From positions 21,622,349-21,686,348 of the forward strand of contig NC_092651.1 in the NCBI RefSeq assembly GCF_032118995.1: a DNA stretch of 64,000 nucleotides, read 5' to 3'. The translations under genes and the position numbers were made by a program. The DNA comes from Asterias amurensis. Lineage: Eukaryota; Echinodermata; Asteroidea; Forcipulatida; Asteriidae. Each line of letters starts with the position of its first letter. Within the stretch, counting starts at the first letter, position 1. The notes below the pieces were generated by a model, which worked only from the letters and a program-made list of their open reading frames with translations, had not been told where the DNA came from and did not search any database. This document shows positions 47,601 to 59,600 of the stretch, one piece after another.

Positions 47601-50600
47601 ACCAGAAAACACCAGAGCGAACTCATTATTTTTCCACTAAGTGCACGTGGGTTTTTCTATGTGCATTACACACACCGGCTTTACATTGCATCCAAAGAAC
47701 ACAGAAATAGTGTCATGCTTTAAGATTCACGTGTCAATTCTGGGACTCTGACTCAACCCTGTGTCTGTTTGAAAATTCTATACTGGATGTACACCTTTCC
47801 TGAACAAAAAAAAACGGTACATGTTTCTTCCTTTGGATCTACAAATATCTTCATCAAATTGAAGCCACTAAGTTTGAAAGAGAGAAAGTTTCCTTTTCTT
47901 AAAATACTGTTTTGTTTCTTACTTCCTTGGAGCTTGTCGTTAATAAATGCTCTTTCATCTCCTAGCTAATTTTATTGATCAGTCACGGTTAGAACATAAA
48001 CAAGGTACACAACTTTTGTTTGTTTGTTCACCTGTTTATATCATTTTTAAATTTCGGTTAATTTTTTGAAGTTTTTATTATGAGTCTTTGAACAAGTTTC
48101 ATTGAAAAAACTAGTTGTTATCATGTTATGTTGATGAAGAGAAGAATTAATAAATTTTCCCAATTTTTTTTATTCAAGAATGGCATTTCAGGTCTGATAC
48201 TTCATGGAGTCTGTTGCCCCTGGTCGTCGCCATGGTGCCCCTTAAAATGTTTTAGAAATTTACCGTTTTCTCATAGAGGTGCCCTTTACTAAGAAGAAAA
48301 TGCCTTGGTGCCCTCGCCTTTAAAAACAAATTATCAGGCCTTGAATTTCTTTGTTAAATTGAAATATAATAATAATCTTGTTAGTTGCCAAGTTGGCATA
48401 ATCCTAATATAATTATTTTACCTAATTGTTGTTTTGCTATTTTTGTTGTTGTTTAACTCTAACCTATAATATGATTCTAGAAAAGATTCTAGATTCTTAA
48501 AATGAACCTTTGAAATAATAAATCCAAGTTTCTAAGCTCCAGAGTTTGTGGTGTGTTACACCCTCTACACTCTGAATATCTTGAGCAAGGTGTTTTTCTG
48601 ATGTCAACTTACTCCTACCCAACTACTAAGCATCAGATTTTTCCCAAGTTTAGTTGCTTTGGTTTTGTATTTAAGTTGTTGTTGTTCTAGTTTCTTTATA
48701 ACTGTTGTCTCTGAAGAAGCACAGTGTAGCAATCATTTTAAACAGCTCCTTGAGCTCCAATTTCCACGATATTTCTGTTGATGTTTTTACTGACAAGATT
48801 TGATTAAAAAAATGAATAATATTAGCACTTCTGTTATTATTTTTTTCGTAATTATCGAACCCAAACTTTGGCCCCAACTAATTTTTCTGTTTCATGTTAT
48901 TTCTGTTGGCATTTTTACTGACAAAATTTTATTTAAAAATGAACAATTTTAGCAATAGCTTGGCGTTCTGTGATGCTTATATACAGAAATGAATGGTTTC
49001 TAAAGGGTTAAAGACCCTGGACACTATTGGTGATTGTCAAAGACTAGTCTTCTCACTAGGTGTATGCATAAAATAACAAACCTGCACCTATATGCATAAA
49101 ATAACAAACCTGTGAAAATTTGAGTGTGAAAATTTGAGCTCAATTGCTCAATGAAGTTGCAAGAAAATGATGGAAGAAAAAGCACCCTTGTTTGTACAAA
49201 ATAGTGTGCTTTCAGATATATTTTAGTGAGAAATTACCTCTTTCTCAAAAACTACGCTACTTCAGAGGGAGCCGTTTCTCACAATGTTTTATACTATCAA
49301 CAGCTCTCCATTGATTGTTACCAAGTAAGGTTTTGTGCTAATATATATTTTGAGTAATTACCAAACCCGGACAGTGCCTTAATTTCTGATTCTTTTCTTG
49401 AAGGTCTCCCCTTCATGCTGATGAAGAAGGTGTTCACTGATGCCTTTATCATGCATGAAGAATCAGTGTACGAACTCGTTGAAGATGACGACACTAGAGA
49501 GATACAAAGATCACTCAGCAAAGAGAGAGGAGATTTTGATGCTAAAGCTGACCCAAGAGAGGTGAGATATGCTTTATTATGTGAGGCGGAATGTAGAAAG
49601 TCTTGGAGGGTTCGAACCTGCTACCGAGTACAGTGGACTCTCCTTAAAATTAGGTCAACCCATTACTCTACGTTCAACCGGACTGGCCCGGTTTCCTTGT
49701 ATTATCCGAACCTCGTATTAAACACTACACACTATTGACTACTTGCACGCACGTCACACGCGGCGACTGTGCCACGCTCACCATTTTGGTGGTCGATAGG
49801 TTTACATGTAAACGCCTTGTCGTCTAAAATGTGCACTTCACTGTACAACGCTCAGTGACATTAACCACCAAAATGGCGCATCCAAGATTATTATGATGCT
49901 GACGTCAGGTGAATTGGGTCAATAAGATTCATTGATAAATGTCACCATAGTGCATGCACTGCTTATGTTTATAGGCTAGAAAGGAGCGGTTTACTTCCTC
50001 CACAGATCTTACGCGCATACTGTACACAAAAACATCAATCATATATTGTTGTTTTTTCCTTTCACAAATTAGTTTTAGAAATTTAGCATTATGTATAATT
50101 TGAAATGGAAATCATAGCAAAGTGATGTCAAACTTGCCAGTCATGTGACCATATGATGTGAGAAATTGGGTATGGCATAGCACCTGCCTTTACTTTTGGG
50201 TTGAACAAGTACAAATTTACTAGAGCGGAACTTGAAGCTGCAACCTCCGGATAAACAGGGCTTCGCTCTACCAACTGAGCTATTTAGCTTGATGTTGGCG
50301 ATTTCCATATTTTTGGTAAATGCATTTGTTCGAGGGTGCCAGTGACAAAAGCCATTCAACCTGTCACTTCTGTTTAGAAAGTGATCAAACACAAAATTAT
50401 GATTCGACCTGGGAAGCACTAAGAGGATGCACATTTTTTTTATATACCAAATGTCAAGTAATAAACCACAAGGGGTCTGACTGGATAAAGTTTTTAATAA
50501 TTTGGTGCTGAACAAAAGAAAATTGAGAAGAGCATGACATGATCCTGCGACCTTTTTGTTTTTTATGCAAGTCGCCAGACACACAAGGCCTGCGGGCCAC

Positions 50601-53600
50601 TTCAAGGTGTGGGCTATAACTACTTTTCCAGAGGCTGTTGCCATCTACTCCTGGGGCTGAAACAGGGTTACCCCCTTCACAGTCCATATACGGGGTAGGC
50701 TTTGGTATCATCCATCAGAAGCCTGGCTGATAAAGCAGAAAGTACGACCTCCCCAACTTCCGGAATTAACGCAATCTTGAATTTATTTACAGGCCTTGCA
50801 CAGGACATGGTGTAAAAGTTTTAAATTCCAACCTCTATGGAAGATCAGAAACTACTTTGGGGAGAAGATTGCATTTTACTTTGCCTGGGCCGGTGAGATG
50901 GCGTCATTACTATGGTTACCGGTTCTCATGGGATTAGCGATATGGGGATACGGATTGTATCTGAGGTAAGATTAATTGAGGATTATAATGGTGGTCAAGA
51001 AATATGATGATTAACATGCATTCTATACTCAGTCTGACTCGAGGATCAGAAAATAAACAATTAATTACTGCCAACATCTTGGGGGCCATCTGATGCACCT
51101 AGCCAAGCTTATGGCAGTAAATTCATAAACCTTTTACATACCAATCAACTCTGTATAATCACACTACAACCATACATGGCTACTAGTATTGATTTTTGTG
51201 CTTTATTTTTTTCAGTAAAAAATGCCTGGAAAAATCCCAACGTGAAACAGGAGTTAAGTTTTGTTTTGCAAATGTATGTCAACATGAGACACGTTGAAAA
51301 ATTTCCACTCTGGACATGACTTTCCCCACAACCACTTTTCTTTGAATGGAAGTAGATTAACTCTTGCGGCCATGTGCAGCCGCTACAGACATTTGGTTCA
51401 AGCCGCTTGTGGCTGCTATGTTCATTTTGGTACAAGCCGTTTTTGGCCGCTATGTTCATTTTGGTACAAGCTGTTTGTGGCCGCTATAGGCATTTTGGTC
51501 CAAGCAGCTACTGACCACTATGGGCGTTTTGGTTCAAGCCGCTTTTGGCCCCTATGTTCATTTTGATACAAGCAGTATTTGGCCGCTGTGGGCATTTGGG
51601 TCCAAGCTGTTTGTGTCCGCTATGGCCATTTTGGTACAAACTGCATGCGACCACATATGGCATTTCGGTACAAAACATGTGGCCACTATGGTCTCAAAAG
51701 GGTTAAATTTTATGAAATTACTGATATTGTAATGCTCACTTTGTCTTTTGACTTTCTGATCCATCCACCAGTATCACAGACTACATGGACGTTATTGAGA
51801 GACGAGATGAGATTACGCGGCAGATAGAACTCCTCATCGATGAACTCAGAGATAACATCACCCTGTACAATCGAACGGAGGACATCGCACTCTTTCAAAA
51901 TCTCACCATGAAGCAGGAAGATTCGGTCTTTTCAAAGTAAGTATTGAAACAAGACGAAGACAGTTAGGGTGTGTCGTGGCTGAGCAATATAGTTTACCGG
52001 ACCCAAACTCTGGTGTTGTCAACAGCGACAAAGAGCACCGAAATCATGCCCTGGTGTTTTTAGTCTGCAGAGTGTGGGTTTGAGTCCTGGTCATGACACT
52101 TGTGTCCCTGAACTATAATTGCTTCTCTCCACCCATGGGTTAATGGGTACCTACGAGGGCAGAGATGGTTCTTGTGATTGATTTAGCTTAGCAGCCCATA
52201 CTTGTTGCACAGGCTGTATACTCCCAAGGGAGCTGAGATGGTTTAAGGAAGTAATTAAATGGCCCAGTGACAAGGGGTAATGATGTTGGAGCGCTTTGAG
52301 AAACCCTTCAGGTGTGAAAAGAGCGTAATAAAACTGACTTTTATTATGAAAGTCATAACCATGATTGCTGAAATGTTGGGAAAACTCCTAGTTGATGATA
52401 CCCATGCCTACATCCTTACGTACTGTGAAGGGGGTAACCCTGTTTCACGCCCAGCAGTAGTTGGACGATAGAAATGTAAACATTCAATTTCACTTGAAGA
52501 ACACTTCAGCAAGGTGCAATCAGTTGTATTTAATCGGTTTTCTACCAACTTAAAAGTAACTCTTGTTCAAGAGCAAGTAGTTGAAATAATTAATGTGAAG
52601 TTTTATTCAATGTTTAAAGGGAAGGTACACGTTTGGTCATTGTCAAAGACCAGTCTTCTCACTTGGTGAATCTCAACATAAGCCTAAAATAACAAGCCTG
52701 TGAAAATTTGAGCTAATTTGGTCATCGAAATTGAGAGAAAATTTTGAGAGAAAAAACACCCTTGTTGGACGAATTTGTGTGCTTTCAGATAGGAATAAAG
52801 ACTTCTAGCTAGAAGTCTTTTATTATTTTAGTGAGAAATTACCTCTTTCTCAAAATCTATGCTACTTCAGAGGGAGCCATTTCTCACAATGTTTTATACT
52901 ATCAACAGCTCTCCAATGATTGTTACCAAGTAAGATTTTAAGTTAACATTTGTTTTGAGTAATTACCAAACATGTACCTTCCCTTTAATGAAGTATCGAT
53001 TGTAGTTTTGTTATTACCGTTTGATTGTTTTTTCTTCTCTTAGCATTGCTGATACATCCCTGGAGTTATTGAGTGTATTCCAGAATTCCTTTGACTCTGA
53101 AGTCACTCCTTACTTTGCTCTCATCATTTGTCTTTGGGGTAAGTGTCTGGTCTAAACCAGGTTTCCATTGGACTTTTTCTTACGCTGCCACGTCGAAAGT
53201 TAGTTTAGCTGGCTGTGGTGTAATTTTACAGTGCAATCCAACCTGGACTTATACTCCGCGACAATTGCATAGTGTTTTACAGAGTGTGGGTTCGAATCCC
53301 CAGCCGTGAAGCTTGTGTACTTAACCATTGCTTTGTCATTTGGATGGGATGTAAAGCAGTTGGTCCCATGTGTTGTGTAACGCATGTAAAAGAATCCAGT
53401 GCAATTATCGAAAAGAGAAGGGGTTCGCCCTGGTGTTCCTGGCTGTGGCTGCTGTATGCGCTGTGCTGTATGCGCCGTAGCACCTTGTAAACCCATATAA
53501 GGTGCTAAATAATTGGGTTTCAGAATTCATCACTGCAATGACCTATCTTTCTGAAAGTTTGTATATATTCCGCGCTTTGAGTACCTTGTTTGTTTGGTAG

Positions 53601-56600
53601 ATATGTGTGCTGCATAAGACTTTGACATCATTATACTGCGTGGTTGCGGTAGGTTCACAGCCTGGAGCTGTTCCCACTGATCTTTTAAGCGGCTGTGATA
53701 AGTTACCGTGGCTGCGAACATGTCTAAGACGTTTATTTATCTCCTGACAGGTACACTGTTTCAGGAGTCTTGGAAGAGGAAGCATGCTCGTCTAGCCTAT
53801 GAATGGGATGTGGACACCTATCATTTCTCAGAGCCTGATCGACCAGAATTCTACGGCACGAAAGAACGAGATGTAATTATACTGTTTTCAAATTCTATAA
53901 ATTCTATAATTATATTCTTTACATCCTGTCTGTACTTGTTTATGCCTCTGAAGAAGGTCCGGTTTGGATCAAAAGCTAAGGCCATCTACCCCAATGACAT
54001 GATATTTTTGCAACTCAGTATGGTTTCTGATTTTTTTAGAAAATTAAACAAAATCTGAAAATTTTGATTAAACAGCCTGTACTGTCTATTAAAGACTACC
54101 TGATGCGCATTATTATGTAGGTCCGCCCTTGTTCTCAATAACATCTTCCTACTGTTTCCCAAGGTCTAAATATCGTGCTTGTTAAAATATATTTCCGTCA
54201 TTAAAGGTTTTGCAAAAAATAGTTTAAAGGTAGTGGACACTATAGGTAATTACTCAAAATAACTATTAGCATAAAACTTTTCTTGGTGACGGGTAATGGG
54301 GAGAGGTTGATGGTAAAAAACATTGTGAGAAACGGCTCCCTCTGAAGTGACCTAGTTTTCGAGAGAGAAGTAATTTTCCACGAATTTGATTTTGAGACCT
54401 CAAGTTTAGAATTTGAGGTCTCGAAATCAAGCATATGAAAGCACACAACTTCGTGTGACAAGGGTGTTCTTTTCTTTCATAGTTATCTTGCAACTCCAAT
54501 GACCAATCAAGCTCAAATTTTCACAGGCTTGTTATTTTATGCATATGTTGAGATACACCAAGTGAGAAAACCAATAGTGTCCACTGTCTTTAAATGACTG
54601 AAGATCCGATTCTGTCAGAGTCTTTCTCTGTGGCTGAAATAAATGTTTACAGTTTTTGTTTTGAACATTCTTATGTTGTGAAACAATCGTATCATTCATC
54701 CGCCAAATAACTAAAAGCATAGTGGGGAAATGTCCTTTTCTTCATTGGCCCCAAAGCTCTGGAATGATCTGCCACAACATCTCAGGAACTCCATCTCCAT
54801 TTCTCAGTTTCTTCTTAGTCGTACTTGCGCCTTGTATCCTTGGGGGAAAAGCCGCTTTAGCAAATTCTTTGTTATTATTAGTAGTAGTAAAGATAAGATG
54901 AACTATTTATTTAAGTTGTTTATGTTTAGCCAATTGATGTTTTGTTTTAGAGACAGATTTTATTCAATATTTAGAAAGCAGGAATGATCTAGAGAGAATG
55001 ACATTTAATTTTCTTCCTGTATCTTCAAGTTATTTGACCAGTGTTACTATTTTCCCTCAGGATCCCGTGTCCTCCCTACCGGACTGGTACTATCCATTCC
55101 ATAAACAATTCTTGAAGTTCATGGCATCTTTCGGCATCCTGGTGTTCATGGTAAGATACTTTTGGCTGGACTCACGTGACCTTCATATAGGGGTAAAGTG
55201 ACAGAGTGGTGAAATCTCATTACATTCTATGGGAAGCGTATGTCATGAACTTTAATAAAGAGGCTATACAAGACCTTCAGATGACCCTACAGTGCACCTC
55301 ATTGTGCTTAAAGACACTGGACACTTTCAGAACAGAAAAAAAGTTCACAGATTTACAAATAACCTACAGGGTTTGCAGAAGGTAATGGTGAAAGACTTCT
55401 CTTGAAAACCTATCTGAAAACCTTTCTGTTTGTTCAAGCGCCTCAGTACGTGGACTTTATAAAGCAATATATTATTGTTATATTATTTATAAAGTCGTTT
55501 GCTTTCTCACCAGGCCCTGTTGGTCATCAGTAGTGTGGTAGGTGTGATCGTCTACAGAGTAATCTCAGCAGCGTTACTATCAGAATCATCCAGTGTACTA
55601 AGATTACTGGTATCAACAGTTGTAGCGACACTGCTTAACTCCATCTCTATCATGATCCTAGGCAGAGTAAGTTTAGAGTTCTAAGTAGGATTTGAAACGT
55701 TGCATGGTGGAAATATGATATGGAAAGGTTTGCGATAACATCATGTCATGACTATTTCTAATGAGTCAGATATGCTCTGATCGTCTTCTGGAGAAAGCTT
55801 TAGAGTTTTAGTAGATGATAAATTTGCATCGGGGCCAAAGAATACTAGTTTTGTTCACCCTTACACCGAGGTGTGTTAGCACTGTATACTCACATGGACA
55901 CAAAAACAGACATATTCACGGGAAAAGGGACTAGAAACAACAACACGCATACAAACAATCGGATGGTAACGAGTAAATATTGATGAGGTATATTTATTGA
56001 GGCAAAAAGTGGCCATCTGCTTTTCTGGTATCAGTATACTAAAAAGAATGCCTCTAGAAACCGGGCAATCTCGGGTGTCTACTTGGCAAGACACTGCTCT
56101 AGAATTGCAAAGGTCGTGGGTTAGAATCCCACCCTAGGTAAATATGTCGTGATTTTTTTCTTAGAACTTGGGAAAGCACCGAGTATACAGTGCTAACACA
56201 CATTCTTTATAGTTTTACTTTGAAAAATCAGGCTGACGACTTGTGTTAAAATTCTTAACTTGTCTTGTACCTGTGTGAATGCGGGTTCAAATCCCACCAC
56301 AGACCATCTCAACGTGATCACTGTGTAAGCTTGGGCGATATCGATTTATTTTATCCACGATATATCGCCGACAATATATCGCGATATTCGATATAATCGC
56401 GATTAATGAAATTTGACATCATCAGTCTTCAAACTCCAAGTGAAAGTTGTAGAAGAGACAGTCATAGCATAGGAGAGGTGTTCTAATGACCTATTCTTCT
56501 GGAGTGACTCCAAACCTATGGGGTGCAAGATGTCTCAGCAAGAAAATACATCGCGATATTTAATCGATATTGCGATATATCGATATTTCGATTAAAACCA

Positions 56601-59600
56601 AATCCATCCGATATGGAAATTGTTTCCAAATTAATATCGCGATATTCGATAATATCGTGATATCGCCCAAGCTTATCACTGTGTTCAAGTTTTAAGACTG
56701 CAGGACTTGCAATCACAAAGTTTTTGGTTCGAATCATACTAAACTATCCGCTGATTTTACAATGACTAGAATAAGTATTGTCTTGTAGGTTTTGAATCGG
56801 AATTTCTTGATGTGTGCAACTTATAATCATAGAAGGTTAACCAATGTTTGTATGAGAGTGATTGGCTGTTGTCAACTTGGTCTTTACATCCTATTGTGGG
56901 ATTTTGCCAAGTTCCCTAGACGAGAAGATCATCTCAACAAATAAATAAACTTGTTGAGTGGTTTTTCATTCTGTGACGTTTCATTCTAAACACTGCTTTA
57001 TTGTTGATAAACAAGTAACAAACAACAAGGGGAAACTGCTTTGCGTAAGTTTTAATGTTGAAGTTCTGTTGAGTTACCTGATAATATAAATTGTTTCATT
57101 GTATTTTTCAGATATATGACTTCATCGCCTATAAATTAACAGATTGGGGTGAGCTATAACCATTACCATTATTAATTATTTGTTCTTAAATTAATTTTAA
57201 TATACTGTGCAAGTCTTGTGCAGGTTCAATCATTCGGGACCACTTTTGTCCCACTAAGATTGCTTGAATGCATGAGACTCGCACAGTCAATAAAGCGTCT
57301 CATTGTTTAAGGAAAAAGCGTCTTCCTGTAATTTTCTATGTGTTGACACAAGCGAACATGGTTAAAGCCATTATACACTTTCGGAACCGAAAAAAAATCA
57401 AAAAAATCACAGATTTACAAATAACTTACAGGGTTTGCAGAAGGTATTGCTTCATTCTGTCTTCAATTACTTTTTTATTGTTCACTTTCGTTAAATATGA
57501 AGATAATTTTGGCCTACTGTAGACACTTACATGGTGTGACACGATTCAGCCAAAACGGAACACACAGCTCCCGAATGAAAGCTGTCCTTAGTTACTTATT
57601 CTGGATTCACCTTCTTTAAAAATGAAGATAATCTTAGCCTTCTGTAGACACTTTCTCATTGATGATCAATCGTAATTTTCCATTTGATCATCGAGGAATT
57701 AACTTTTTATTTTTATTTTCAATATTTTGTTTCTTCCAGAGAACCATCGGACGCAGAGCCAGTATGACGACGCACTGATCATCAAGCTATTTGCCTTTCA
57801 GTTTGTCAATAGCTATGCATCTCTGTTCTATATTGCATTTTTCAGAGGCGTAAGTATATTCAATCTCACACTCACACTTATTTCCATACTTCATGAAAAC
57901 AGTCAATTCAATTCAATTCAATTCAAAAAACTTTAATCATCCTTTGCAGGCAATTACAATAGCGGACCAGCTCCATATAAAAATACTAAGAGAAATATAC
58001 AATTATACAATAATTTAAAAATATAAAGATTACTTGATAAAATGACAAGGCAGATTATGTACAAATGGTTGAAACCACAGCAATTTAAACAAAAGCCATA
58101 ACAATAATTTATAAAGAAATAACCAATAAATAATGCTATTTTACAAGGCAGAGATTGTATTAATTAAGTATGGATGTATCATCTAGAAGTCGAGTCTTGT
58201 GTTGAGATGCCCGAGGACGGACAAACAATAAACAGGAACAAGAACATACGGACAGACAAGTAGAACAAATGCATTTATCTGGACCAACAGATGATTGTGA
58301 TACCATGTCTTTTAATGTTTTTACCTAATGGATGTGCATTATTGTACTTTTTATCTACCCGAGAAATGAATTAAGTATAAATATAAAATATTAATCAAAT
58401 CTAATTTGCAAAAGGCTTATTCACCCAAATTTAATAAGCCTCAGACTAGGAGATTTTAATATGCTAATCTTTCTTCGTGACCTTTGACCTTTGACAGTTG
58501 ACCCTGGAGGGTGGTATCTTGTACATGGGTGAAGGATATGAAGATAGCTGTGGAGATAATAATAACTGCATGGCTCTACTCTCTCTGCAAGTCTTTGTTC
58601 TCATGATCATCAAACCGTTTCCCAAATTCCTCAAAGATGTTATCATACCGTAAGTAAACTGAGCTAAGATGTTATAAATCAAGGACTTGAACAAACTCAA
58701 GAAACTGTAGGACAAATAAATATAGTTCACTGTAAACAATCTAGGCATGGTGTCACAAAGCACTTAGATTCATCTTAAGATAAAGTGATTTATTTTGTGA
58801 CATCACAAATTAATACACATCTTATGAACGAACCAAACTCTATGTGAAATTGAACGGTGGTTTATTTGGTTTAACATTCAGGTTGTATGACTGATGATAA
58901 AACATGAAGCAACATTTTTGTTGAGTCTGAATATTGATGTAACGGGCGTTAATTTCAAATAAAATTTAATGTGCCAGGGGTTAGATTGAATTACTTTTTG
59001 GTTGCAATTGGCGGGAATCCTATTTTTCTTGTAGGTTCCTTACTCGGTACTTCCTTAACCCAGTCCTGTAAATACCTGGGGTCTCCACCAAGTTTGCTTT
59101 TAGGAGACTCCCACCACTTCATACAGTGTATATAGAGTAGAGTACCATAATGTGTATCATTGGGTAAGCAAACTGATTGAGTGGAAATAAACCTACCTAA
59201 ACTGAACTATATAAACATTATTTTGAGATAAGAAAACTCTGGATGTTGTCTTCTCCCAGGTGGCTGATGAAAAAATTCAAGAAGTGTTGTTGTTGTGGTA
59301 AGAACAAAGTGAGTGACATAGAAGCAAGTGAGCTGGAGAAAGCGGACTTCTTGAAGAGGGAAGGAGCTAAGCCACAGTTGGGTAACTTCACTCTGGGAGA
59401 GTTCACAGAGAAGACCATTCAGTATGGATTCCTTATGGTATGTATATGTTGAGTCTCAACATACATCAGGGTAGCCTGTTGTTAAAATGCATGATTTGTG
59501 TTCCTTTTTCGCACTAGAAAGCCAAGTCATGCCTAAAGCCAAGTGTTTAGGAGTCCAAAGTTCCCCAAATATGCTTGGTTGTTAGCAAGATTTGTATGGT

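Noticed and set aside
51294..51827. Several 60-90 codon frames rich in Phe, Gly and Trp
   Set aside because: They are read from the 38-base minisatellite in anoctamin intron 7.
53873..54058. Extension of anoctamin exon 10 by 60 codons
   Set aside because: It loses family similarity at once after GAT|GTAATT, while exon 11 restores it (WYYPFHKQFLKF) in phase.
57900..57930. TCAATTCAATTCAATTC array as a CRISPR-like or functional repeat
   Set aside because: A simple pentanucleotide microsatellite, probably a retroelement tail; this is animal DNA.
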